NCBI RefSeq assembly: GCF_000003195.3
Contig: NC_012873.2
Span: forward strand, 25,393,317 to 25,457,316
Reading direction: 5' to 3'
DNA from: Sorghum bicolor
Taxonomy: Eukaryota > Streptophyta > Magnoliopsida > Poales > Poaceae
Length of the DNA stretch: 64,000 bases
Shown: positions 1 through 9,738 of the stretch, piece after piece
How positions within the stretch are numbered: the first letter of the stretch is position 1
Layout: every line of letters starts with the position of its first letter
The notes under the pieces: generated by a model
The model's input: only the letters and a program-made list of their open reading frames with translations
Told to the model about the DNA's origin: nothing
Databases searched by the model: none
Program-made: the position numbers and the translations under genes

Positions 1-303
1 TGCTGCAGATGTGAGTCAGGTGTTCTATGTGAAAGACATGTCTACAAAACCAAAGAGAGGGAAAAATGATGACAACTCGAAAGTCAATCATGAGCTAAAG
101 CTTTTTCCAGGAAAAGAAATATTGTCGGAATTGAGGACAAGTCAGACATGTCTGGTGATTATGAAATGGATGACCGAATTCCGCCATTCAAAGTGAACAA
201 AGACCCAAGCATTTCATTAAATAATGAGGACACTCCATGGTTAAGGGATGATCATAACCAAGTGTCATATGTCAAGAAGAAGTTCACTGTTGTGCCCGCA
301 TGA
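1..303 (+). pseudogene. CACTA transposase-like ORF, 3' end remnant
   Basis: The first bases read in frame as a segment containing SQVFYVKD, and further on a different frame reads RIPPFKVNKDPS, then NQVSYVKKKFTVVPA and a TGA at 301-303. This short 'QVFYV ... FTVVPA-stop' ending resembles the C-terminal tail of plant CACTA transposase-related proteins. The switch from the frame beginning at base 11 to the frame ending at 303 needs at least one frameshift around 100-170, so the copy is broken. The catalytic part would lie left of the window. The family call is from memory of such tails and cannot be confirmed here. Confidence 0.5.
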
Positions 304-384
304 TAGTGGGTTGTAATTAAAGAAATTATGTAATAATTAATTAACTGAGACTTTGTTTGATGATGGATTTAAATTTATATTATG

Positions 385-1452
385 TGTATCTTGATGAGCA
401 CTAACTACCTTTTATTCAAATGTTTTTCATTTGAGGTCATTTAGTGCCTTGTTTGATCAGGTTGGACCAAGTCACACCTTGGGTTTTCAAAACATGTGAC
501 TAGAGTTTACTTAAACTTTTCAAAATGCAAAAATGTACTATGTATCAAACGTAGACCTTGGTAAGGTCTAACTGCTTTGTATTCAAAAGTTTTTCATTTG
601 AGGTCTTTTATTGGCTTGTTTGACCTAGTTTGACCAAGTCAAACATTAGATTTTTTAGAAAAAAACACTTGGACCGGACCCTATATGGTCCCAACTACAA
701 AAGTCATGAATACAAAATTTGTCCAGCTCATCAAGACACACATTTGGTGTAATGGTCAACTTTTCATCTCAGCGGGTTTATACCACTGAAATTTTGAAAT
801 TTCAAATTTTCACGGCTACACGTACGTTTTTGGGACCCTAAACAGCCCCAACTCGAAAAGTCATGAATAGCAAGTTTGTTCCACTCATCAAGATCCATAT
901 TTGATACATATAACTTTTTTGCATTTGACAAAGCGTTACGAAAGTGCAGTTTTAAATCTACTGGTCCTGTACATAGTTTCATAAAGTCTATGTGTCATTC
1001 AAGACTTTGTGACTAGAGTTTACAAACACTTTCTCAAATGCAAAAATGTCCTATGTATGGAATGTGTATCTTCATGAGCTTTAACTACCTTGTATTCAAA
1101 AGTTTTTCATTTGAGCTTATTTACTGCCTTGTTTGACTAGGTTTGACCAAGTCACGCCTTGGGTTTTCAAAACATGTAACTAGAGTTTACTAGAACTTTT
1201 CCAACTGCAAAAATGTACTATGTATCAAAGGTAGACCTTGGTGAGGTCTAACTCCTTTGTTTTCAAAAGTTTCTCATTTAAGGTCTTTTATTAGCTAGTT
1301 TGACCTAGTTTGACCAAGTCAAATATTGGATTTATTAGAAAAAACATTTTGACTGGACCCTAGATGGTCCCAGCTACAAAAATCATGAATACAAAGTTTG
1401 TCCACATCATCAAGACACTTGGTAATGATCAACTTTTCATCTGAGAGTGTTT
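385..1452. repeat. Direct repeat in CACTA non-coding tail (two copies about 683 bp apart)
   Basis: Copy A, about 385-780, and copy B, about 1068-1452, share long stretches in the same order: the ACTACCTT..ATTCAAA block, TTTGACCAAGTCA, AAAATGTACTATGTATCAAA, GTAGACCTTGG, and the GGTCCCA..CTACAAAA..TCATGAATACAAA block. A third partial unit lies at about 1005-1070. The spacer 780-1068 holds related CATGAATA/CATCAAGA motifs. No coding potential is seen from 304 to 1702. Confidence 0.7.
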
Positions 1453-1599
1453 GGACAACTCAAATTTCGAAATTTGAAAATTTTAATGTTTGATGGTGGC
1501 ATTATGTCTTGTATTTGAACAATGAAACATATATATTTTTAATAAAATAGAATATAAAACAATAAAGGCATCCAAAACATTGGTGGGCGGGAAGTGAAA

Positions 1600-1702
1600 C
1601 AGAAGAGCTTTTAGTCCCGGGTTGTAACCACAACCGGAACTAAAGGCCTTTAGTCCCCGCCCTGAATTCAAACCGGGACTAAAGGTCACATTGGTGGCCC
1701 AC
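1600..1702. repeat. TTTAGTCCCGG inverted-repeat array, left part
   Basis: Two hairpin-forming units (TTTAGTCCCGGG ... CCGGAACTAAA and TTTAGTCCCCGCC ... CCGGGACTAAAG) lie directly left of element 1. They continue after it at 15998-16117, so the array was one block before the insertion. Such units are typical sub-terminal repeats of grass CACTA elements. Confidence 0.7.
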
Positions 1703-2751
1703 TGTCGAGGGTATCGGTAAGGGGTACCCTCAGCGATGCGCATTATGAGATTGCCCATACGAAGGTTGGGACCCCCAATTCGACGCCTTAATCTTACTTA
1801 CGCGCCGCCAACGACGGTCGCGGCCTCGAATACGGAAATAGCGTCGAGCGAATCGGTCAGGGGTCGAGCAACGACTACCGTCGAAGACGGAAGCGGGCTC
1901 GAGCGAACCGAGAGACGTCGAGCGTTAGGACACTGTCCGCCGCCTGACGCGCGCACGCGGGCGGGAGCATTAAATGCACCTGACGTTTCCCACCTAACAC
2001 CCGGGTCACGGAAGGCGTGATAGGGAACAAGCTTCTGTCCCATCGTTCTTTTTGCAGCCTTCCCACCGAACGACCCAGGGTGCGTCAGGACGCAGGAAAC
2101 GAGGATGGAACGTCTAATCAGGACCCCCTCGAGGCACCCAAGGTCAGCGCTTCGGATGTCATCCTATTACGCGGCGCCCGACCCTCGACCGAACGAGGTC
2201 CCTTCTCGGGGACGAGTCGGGCATCGACTGACAACACCACAGCTGCTCCGCCGGATCCGCCACCATACCATACGAGCATGCGGTCTCAGAACCAGCACAA
2301 GGCGGGTAGCAGGACAGCACGCAGGAGCACGCGTAATCATCACCAAGCTATCAAGATGGGACGGCTCGAAGCCATGACGTACGGAAGCCTCGAGTAGGTC
2401 AGCGCTCCATGCGGCTATCGATCCATACTCTAATATCTATGCATGTACCCTTTGTCTCTCCTTGGAGCTATAAAAGGAGGGACTCAGGAATAGAAGAGGG
2501 ACACATCACAACGCAAGCACACACACACACACGTAGTAGAGCGACACATTTCATTCCATGCTTGTATTCGCCCCTGTACAAGCACTTAGGTGCAAGATAA
2601 TACGAACTCTCTCCCCCCGCTGGACGTAGGGCCTTCTCTTGCCCGAACCAGGATAAATCTCCGTGTCTTCTTGCATCACCATCCGGAAAGGGGAGCACGC
2701 ATACAAATTTACTCGTTGGTGTGACCCCCCCCCGGGGAAAAAACACCGACA
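1703..2751 (+). repeat. Element 1 5' LTR
   Basis: TG...CA bounded and co-linear with 14938-15986. It starts with a short inverted repeat, GAGGGTA ... TACCCTC (about 1707-1731), also present at the matching end of element 2. Open frames inside the LTR are incidental. It contains a TATA box and a short CA run at about 2517-2532. Confidence 0.95.
2469..2475 (+). promoter_or_regulatory. LTR promoter TATA box
   Basis: TATAAAA in GCTATAAAAGGAGGG, well upstream of the LTR end, would start genomic RNA at roughly 2500. The same box is at 15704-15710 in the 3' LTR and, on the minus strand, at 32651-32657 and 19426-19432 in element 2. Confidence 0.75.
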
Positions 2752-2753
2752 GT

Positions 2754-2771
2754 TGGCGCGCCAGGTAGGGG
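2754..2771 (+). other. Primer-binding site, element 1
   Basis: TGGCGCGCCAGGTAGGGG begins two bases after the 5' LTR, starting with the TGG expected to pair with a tRNA CCA end. The same sequence lies at 32372-32355 in element 2. I do not assign the tRNA species with confidence. Confidence 0.8.
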
Positions 2772-2809
2772 TCCTGCGTGTTTTTCACCGATTTCCCACC
2801 ACTTTCCGG

Positions 2810-5800
2810 ATGGCTACTCCTGCCTCGCCGCTTCCGCACTCCACGGTGATTTGGTTTGGGAGTCTCGAGTTCATGTCTACGGCTTCGGCTACGACATGAT
2901 CTTGCTCTCGGTCAAAGGACCAGGAGGAGTCCGCATTACGCCAGCACGGTTGAAGGCTCCAAGACGCCCTCACCACCACGCCTCCCCGCCTAAGAAGAGG
3001 CGCGGGCAGCACCACCGCAGCCCCCTTGCTTCGGCACGACCAACAACTCGTGCAAGGCAGGATGCGGGCCACGGGTCGGCAACACCGTCTGACCGAGCAA
3101 CAAGCGCGACGACTCAGCACCACGCGACGACGGGGGGAGACGCGTCTCGCGCACCCTCCCCCACCGCAGCTAGGCTACCTCCACGCGGGTTGTTCTCTCC
3201 AAGGACGGCACTGCCGTTCGGATTGGACAACGCCGCGGCATCGCTCGCCAAGACGATATGCCCAAACGCTCAGACATACGTGGAAAGACCAATGGTCATC
3301 CCACGTAGTTCCGAAGAGCGGCGGCCGACGTCCGAACTGCCGGACCTTTCCCAAGTACGGGGCCTCCGCCGTCTAGGCCCCGGACGATACTCGATCACCT
3401 CCCTCAGGCAACGATGGCTGGAGGAAGGACGTGAATGTCTCCACGCTGCAGAGCCGGACTCCGACTCCGAGACAGACAGTTATGACCCTACGAGGGAATG
3501 CTATCACCTCGACGGAGCGGCAGAAACCACCGACGAGACACGGGATGCTGTTGCGGGTGGACGAGCCCCCGCGGCACAAGAAGACCCCAGGACGCCTGGG
3601 AACGACGGACGGTTCGACCCTTTTCCTCAGGAAGATAGAACTGCGCAGCTCGCGCAGCTGCGGGAGCTCAAGATGAAGCTCGACGAAGATCGCGAGCGCC
3701 TCGTCCTGCTCGAGCAAATCCTCGAACAAGACCTGCCTTACCCGCCAGGCGGAAGTGTCCGCAGACGCGCTCGAGAGGTACATCGACAGATCGTCGGTGA
3801 CACGGAGGCAGGGCAACCTGTCGGCCGTTTCCCTCGAGCAGGCCAGAATGTAGTGGCAGCGACGATGCTGCTGCGTAACATGCCAGAACCATCGAATTCC
3901 CAGGCCCGACGAATTCGAGATGAAGTTCAGACGTTGCTCCAGGTGGCAGCAGTTCAACAAGCCGAAAGTTCGGCATCTCGACGATGAGGAGCTGCCACAG
4001 AGAAGCGCGACGAACAGCCTCTAATCGAAGAAGAGGTGTCTGTCCAGCAACAACCTCCCCCTCGAGGCAGAAAGACCGCTCTCATCCTCCCTGCCGACAA
4101 TCAACGTCGACACGACGCGCGACACGACGTCAAAGAAAATAGACGCCGACGGCACGGAGACGCAGAAGAACGTGGTTATAGCGCGCATCGCGGTGGGAGG
4201 TACGACAGCGACGAGGACCGGGTGGCCCCCGAGCCACCAGGCCCGCGGGTGTTCAGCAGAGCAATTCGCAGCACACCCCTGCCTAGTCCATTCCGACCCC
4301 CAACCAGCATCGCGAAGTACAATGGAGAAACCAAGCCAGAGCTATGGCTGGCCGATTTCAGGCTGGCTTGTCAGCTAGGCGGCGCTCGGGGGGATGATCG
4401 AGCCATCATCAGACAACTACCCCTTTTCCTCTCCGACAGCGCCCGTCGATGGCTCGAAGAACTCCCAGCCAATCAGATTCACAACTGGGTTGACCTGGTC
4501 AGAGTCTTCGAGGGTAACTTCAAAGGAACCTATATACGGCCAGGGAACTCGTGGGACCTCAGCAAATGCAAGCAGAAGACAGGAGAGACTCTTCGGGAGT
4601 ACGCTCGACGCTTCTCGAAGCAACGCACTGAGTTGCCACACATCCCCGACCACGACGTCATCTTGGCGTTTGTCTCGGGCACCACCAGTCGAGACTTGGT
4701 GCGGGAATTAGGCCGCAATCGACCTCAGACCGTCGACGAGCTGATGGACGTAGTAGCTAACTACGCGGCAGGGGAGGAGGCAGTCGGCGCTTTCTTCAGC
4801 TCAGAAGGAAGAAAAGGCAAGCAGCCCGTCGATGAAGAAGGGACTTCCAGTCGAGGCCTCAAGAAAAATAAAAAGAAGCAGAAAGTACGGCAGTTCCACC
4901 AGGGAGATTCGGGTGATGACCTCGTCGCCACGATGGATCGAAAGAAGCCGCGAGGCCCTCCGGAGGGAGGCATCTTCGACAAGATGTTGGAGGAGCCGTG
5001 CCCTTACCATAAGGGAGGCGCTAACCACAAACTAAAGGATTGTCGCATGCTGAGAAAGCATTTCGACGTTCAGGGGCTCAAAAAAGATGCGCGTGATGAC
5101 TCCAAGAAGAAGGCTGGCGGCAAGGAGGACAATAAAGTTGACGACGGCTTCCCCGCCGTCCACGACTGCTACATGATCTATGGCGGGCCTTCGACTCAGT
5201 TGACCACAAGGCAACGCAAGAGGGAGCGTCGCGAAGTCTTTGCAGCAAGGATGGCGGTGCCCCAGTATCTTAGCTGGTCAAGCACTCCCATCACCTTCGA
5301 CCGAGAAGATCACCCCGACAAGGTGGTCGCCCCAAGCGTCTACCCGCTCGTCGTCGACCCCATCATCGTCAACACCCGACTCTCGAAAGTGCTGATGGAC
5401 GGCGGCAGCAGCCTCAACATCATCTACCTCGAGACCCTCGATCTCCTCGGCATCGATAGAGAACGCCTCCAGCCGAGCGCCGGCGGCTTCCATGGCGTCG
5501 TACTGGGGAAAAAAGCACTGCCAGTAGGTCGAATCGACCTACCGGTCTGCTTCGGAACGGCGGCCAACTTCAGGAAGGAGACCCTCACCTTTGAGGTGGT
5601 TGGGTTCCGAGGCACGTACCACGCCATCATCGGACGCCCGGGCTACGCGAAGTTCATGGCTATACCCAACTACACATACTTGAAGCTGAAGATGCCTGGT
5701 CCCAAAGGCGTCATCACCATCAGTTCTTCCTTCGAGCACGCGTACGAGTGCGACGTCGAGTGCGTCGAGTACGGGGAGGCGGTCGAGAGCTCCACCGAGC

Positions 5801-5958
5801 TCGTTGCGAAGCTCGAAGCCATGGCCGCTGAGGCTCCAGAACCTAAACGTCATGCGGGCAGCTTCGAGGCGGTGGAAGGTACTAAGAAGATCCCGCTCGA
5901 CCCCAACAACTCCGACGGCAAGGTGCTGACAATCAGCACCAACCTCGACCCCAAATAG
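2810..5958 (+). pseudogene. gag: Element 1 gag-protease, broken by a 1-bp deletion and one TGA
   Basis: This encodes the capsid polyprotein and aspartic protease. The ATG at 2810 matches the start in element 2. A missing G at about 2881 shifts the frame relative to element 2, and TGA at 3985-3987 stands where element 2 has CGA; from 3988 the frame stays open to TAG at 5956-5958. The retrotransposon gag domain spans about 4309-4770 (WLADFRLACQLGG, ANQIHNWVDLVRVFEGNF). A zinc-binding motif of the form CPYHKGG..HKLKDC follows at about 5000-5045. The protease active site is in MDGGSSLN (Asp codon 5398-5400) with an IIGRPGYAKF flap at about 5627-5655. The original product would be about 1,050 residues. 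The TGA and frameshift mean this copy cannot make complete gag without suppression. Confidence 0.9.
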
Positions 5959-8900
5959 GAAGCCGTGCTCGTCGACTTTCTCCGTGCGAATGCTGATATG
6001 TTTGCATGGAGTCCCTCGGATATGCCGGGCATACCGAGGGAAGTCGCCGAGCACTCCTTGGAGATTCGAGCCGGTTCCAAGCCAGTGAAGCAGCGGTTGC
6101 GCCGATTCGACGAGGAAAAGCGCAAGATCATTGGCGAGGAAGTCCAAAAGCTTTTGACGGCCGGATTCATCAAGGAGGTTCATCATCCTGACTGGTTAGC
6201 GAACCCTGTATTAGTTAAGAAAAAGAATGGGAAAATGAGGATGTGTGTTGATTATACTAGTTTGAATAAAGCATGTCCAAAAGTTCCCTTTCCATTGCCA
6301 CGCATTGATCAGATTGTCGATTCTACCGCGGGATGTGAAACCCTTTCTTTCCTTGATGCATATTCTGGTTATCACCAAATAAAAATGAAAGAGTCCGACC
6401 AGCTCGCGACCTCTTTCATCACGCCTTTCGGGATGTATTGCTACGTGACCATGCCATTTGGGCTTCGAAACGCGGGAGCCACGTATCAACGTTGCATGCT
6501 CCACGTATTTGGCGAACATATAGGTTCAACGGTCGAGGCCTACGTCGACGACATTGTCGTCAAGTCAAAGCAACGAGGAGACCTGATCCAGGACCTCGAA
6601 GTTGCTTTCAGCTGCTTGCGCACCAGCCGGATCAAGCTTAATCCCGAGAAGTGCGTTTTTGGCGTGCCTCGAGGCATGCTCTTAGGATACATTGTTTCAC
6701 AACGCGGTATCGAGGCCAACCCCGAGAAAGTCTCGGCCATCACGAAAATAGGGCCAATTCGAGACATCAAGGGTGTCCAGAGAGTCACGGGGTGCCTGGC
6801 GGCTCTGAGCCGTTTCATCTCGAGACTAGGAGAAAAGGCATTACCATTATATCGACTCCTGAAGAAGGTCGAGCGTTTTTCTTGGACCCCCGAGGCCGAG
6901 GGAGCACTCGAAAAGCTGAAAAAGACGCTGACTTCGGCACCAGTCCTGGTTCCACCTCAACCTGCGGAGCCGCTGCTCCTCTACGTCGCGTCGACGACCC
7001 AGGTCGTCAGCGCGGCGGTGGTGGTCGAAAGACAAGAAGAGGGTCACGCGCTGCCAGTCCAAAGGCCGGTCTATTTCGTCAGCGAGGTGCTTTCGGAGAC
7101 CAAGGCGCGTTACCCCCAAATCCAGAAGCTGATCTACGCCGTAATCCTTGCCCGTCGTAAATTACAACATTATTTCCTTGGTCATCCTATCACGGTGGTC
7201 TCTTCTTTCCCTTTGGGCGAAATAATCCAGAGCAAGGAGGCCATGGGAAGGATAGCGAAGTGGTCGGTCGAGCTCATGAGCGAGACTCTCACTTATGCGC
7301 CTCGAAAGGCTATCAAATCGCAAGCCCTGGTAGACTTCGTCGCAGAATGGACGGACTCCCAGCTTCCCCCGACTCAGGTCCAGGCGGAGCTGTGGACAAT
7401 GTATTTCGACGGGTCACTCATGAAAACTGGGGCCGGGGCCGGCCTACTGTTCATCTCACCCTTGGGCGTCCACATGAGGTACATAATCAGGATTCATTTC
7501 GCCGCATCTAACAATGTCGCAGAATATGAGGCCATCGTCAACGGTCTCAAGATCGCTATTGAGTTAGGAGTCCGACGCCTCGACGTCCGGGGCGACTCCC
7601 AACTCGTCATCGACCAGGTAATGAAAGCCTCGAGTTGCCATGACCCAAAGATGGAAGCATACTGCAAGGAGGTGCGTCGACTCGAAGACAAATTCCACGG
7701 CCTCGAGCTCGTCCATGTCGCTCGACGCTACAACGAGGCAGCCGACGAACTCGCCAAGATTGCATCTACCAGAGGCACAGTCCCGCCTGATGTATTCTCA
7801 AAGGATCTACACGAGCCATCCGTCAACTTAGGCACGGGGGCTGGCGCCAATACCACCATCGCCCAACCAACCAATGCTGTCGATGCGCTCTTGATGGAGG
7901 AAGAGGTGATGGAAATAGAACGACGACCGGGTCGACCATTCGATTGGCGCACACCGTTCCTCGATTGCCTTATCCGCGGTGAGTTGCCAGAAGACAGGAC
8001 AGAAGCTCGTCGTATCGCTCGACGGGCCAAATCATATGTGATCTACGGTGAAGACAACGAGCTATATCGACGGAGCCCGACGGGAATCTTACAGCGTTGC
8101 ATCACCGTAGAGGAAGGCCGAAAACTCCTCGACGACCTGCACTCGGGGGCTTGTGGCCACCACGCCGCCCCACGGACCCTTGTAGGAAACGCTTTTCGGC
8201 AAGGCTTTTACTGGCCAACGGCCGTGGCGGATGCCGTCGAGCTCGTACGCTCGTGTCATGGGTGCCAATTCTACGCCAAACAGACGCACCTGCCCGCCCA
8301 TGCTCTTCAGATGATCCCCATCACGTGGCCGTTTGCGGTGTGGGGGCTCGACTTAGTAGGACCTCTACAAAAGGCGAAAGGAGGGTATACACATTTGCTG
8401 GTGGCTATTGACAAGTTCTCTAAATGGATCGAGGCTCGACCCATCACTAACATCCGCTCCGAGCAGGCCGTCCTCTTCTTCTCCGACATCATCCATCGAT
8501 TTGGGATCCCCAATGTCATCATCACCGACAACGGCACCCAGTTTACTGGCAGAAAGTTCTTGGATTTCTGTGATCAGCATCACATCCGTGTGAACTGGTC
8601 CGCAGTAGCCCACCCTCGAACTAACGGCCAGGTCGAGCGTGCCAACGGCATGATTTTACAAGGACTCAAGCCAAGGATCTACAATCGATTGAAGAAATTC
8701 GGCAAGAGATGGGTCGAGGATCTTTCCTCGGTCCTATGGAGCCTAAGGACAACGCCGAGCAGAGCCACCAAATACACCCCGTTCTTTATGGTCTACGGCT
8801 CTGAGGCTATCCTCCCCACAGACCTCGAGTATGGGTCACCTCGACTCAGGGCTTACAATGAGCAATCAAACAAAGAAGCTCAAGAAAACGCGGTCGACCA

Positions 8901-9186
8901 ACTCGAGGAAGCTCGAGACATGGCCCTCTTCAACTCTGCTAGATATCAGCAGAGACTCCGACGCTACCACGACAAGCACGTGCGCAAGAGGGACCTCAAC
9001 GTAGGCGACCTTGTCCTACGACGCCGGCAAAGCAACCAAGGACGCCACAAGCTAACCCCACCTTGGGAAGGCCCGTATGTGGTGGCCGAGGTCCTTAAGC
9101 CAGGAACGTACAAATTGGCGGACGAAAAGGGGGCAGTCTTCACCAACGCATGGAACATCGAACAGCTACGTCGATTCTACCCCTAG
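5959..9186 (+). CDS. pol: Element 1 pol: RT, RNase H, archaeal-like RNase H, integrase (open)
   Basis: The frame is continuous with gag-protease, separated only by TAG 5956-5958; no ATG marks a separate start (5965 is GTG). There are about 1,075 codons without a stop. Reverse transcriptase carries AYVDD (YVDD codons 6541-6552). The connection RNase H is degenerate: the usual catalytic FDASD-type motif is replaced by YVASTT. A second RNase H follows with MYFDGS (Asp 7408-7410), AEYEA, RGDSQL and ADELAK, the dual-RNase H layout known for the Tat lineage. Integrase has an HHCC-type region at about 8140-8285 and a D,D-35-E core at 8350, 8527 and 8635 (LDLVG, ITDNGTQF, NGQVERANG). There is no chromodomain. 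Catalytic residues look intact, so expression depends on the upstream stop and gag damage. Confidence 0.93.
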   Translation, partial: EAVLVDFLRANADMFAWSPSDMPGIPREVAEHSLEIRAGSKPVKQRLRRFDEEKRKIIGEEVQKLLTAGFIKEVHHPDWLANPVLVKKKNGKMRMCVDYTSLNKACPKVPFPLPRIDQIVDSTAGCETLSFLDAYSGYHQIKMKESDQLATSFITPFGMYCYVTMPFGLRNAGATYQRCMLHVFGEHIGSTVEAYVDDIVVKSKQRGDLIQDLEVAFSCLRTSRIKLNPEKCVFGVPRGMLLGYIVSQRGIEANPEKVSAITKIGPIRDIKGVQRVTGCLAALSRFISRLGEKALPLYRLLKKVERFSWTPEAEGALEKLKKTLTSAPVLVPPQPAEPLLLYVASTTQVVSAAVVVERQEEGHALPVQRPVYFVSEVLSETKARYPQIQKLIYAVILARRKLQHYFLGHPITVVSSFPLGEIIQSKEAMGRIAKWSVELMSETLTYAPRKAIKSQALVDFVAEWTDSQLPPTQVQAELWTMYFDGSLMKTGAGAGLLFISPLGVHMRYIIRIHFAASNNVAEYEAIVNGLKIAIELGVRRLDVRGDSQLVIDQVMKASSCHDPKMEAYCKEVRRLEDKFHGLELVHVARRYNEAADELAKIASTRGTVPPDVFSKDLHEPSVNLGTGAGANTTIAQPTNAVDALLMEEEVMEIERRPGRPFDWRTPFLDCLIRGELPEDRTEARRIARRAKSYVIYGEDNELYRRSPTGILQRCITVEEGRKLLDDLHSGACGHHAAPRTLVGNAFRQGFYWPTAVADAVELVRSCHGCQFYAKQTHLPAHALQMIPITWPFAVWGLDLVGPLQKAKGGYTHLLVAIDKFSKWIEARPITNIRSEQAVLFFSDIIHRFGIPNVIITDNGTQFTGRKFLDFCDQHHIRVNWSAVAHPRTNGQVERANGMILQGLKPRIYNRLKKFGKRWVEDLSSVLWSLRTTPSRATKYTPFFMVYGSEAILPTDLEYGSPRLRAYNEQSNKEAQENAVDQLEEARDMALFNSARYQQRLRRYHDKHVRKRDLNVGDLVLRRRQSNQGRHKLTPPWEGPYVVAEVLKPGTYKLADEKGAVFTNAWNIEQLRRFYP

Positions 9187-9738
9187 AAGTCCTAGATTTA
9201 CGATCCTACTTTTTGTACGAAGACTTTGTAAATGAACGCATGAATAAATAAAGTCTTTCCCTCGAGTAGTTTCTTTCTGTACCAAAAATAGTTACGAATT
9301 ATAGTCTCGACGTTAAAAGGGGATGCCGACCATGACCCATCATAGTCCGCACCCCCTCGGGGGCTACCAGAGGGACGACCCCTCCCCAAGCGTCGAAAAA
9401 GCCAAAAAGTTTCTCTATTTTCTACTTAGTAAACCTTGAACGATCGAGTAGTCAAGGCGCCTCGAGCCCCTCGAGGACCGAAGGATAGCGAGCCTGAGAA
9501 CACCTACGCCCCCGGGCTATGGAAACTCTACTCACTCCCTCACCCTCGAGGCGATCGAGGCTGTGTTTTACGAAAAATCGAACAAGGAACACATGTGTAG
9601 GCGCAAAGGAAACAAAAGAACCTCGAGTGGAAAGACAAACAAACATTTAACAACCACAAAAGTACTGTATCGCTCAGAAACAGGATTAACTAAGTTTTAT
9701 ACAAGGGGCCCCAGGCACCCCGAGCAGGCTCGCAGGCC
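9187..9738. other. Spacer between convergent pol and antisense gene
   Basis: Non-coding, 552 bp. It holds the 3' ends of two convergent units. AATAAATAAAG at about 9243 could be a polyadenylation signal for sense RNA. CTCGGGGGCTAC at 9356-9367 repeats the polypurine-tract sequence found next to the 3' LTR. The matching spacer in element 2 is 25385-25938. Confidence 0.6.

Noticed and set aside
385..1452. CRISPR-like or satellite array
   Set aside because: Only two long imperfect copies with a 683-bp period, no short regular spacers, and a plant transposon context.
1736..2600. Several 60-126-codon open frames inside the element 1 LTR (repeated at 14971-15835)
   Set aside because: They lie wholly within the LTR, overlap one another in different frames and have no domain; they recur only because the LTR is duplicated.
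3373..3960. 195-codon minus-strand frame opposite gag
   Set aside because: Shadow of the GC-rich gag frame; element 2 does not keep it as a coherent frame and no domain is visible.
5965..5967. Separate pol start at 5965
   Set aside because: The codon is GTG, and the frame is continuous with gag-protease across one TAG, so an independent start is unlikely in a plant element.
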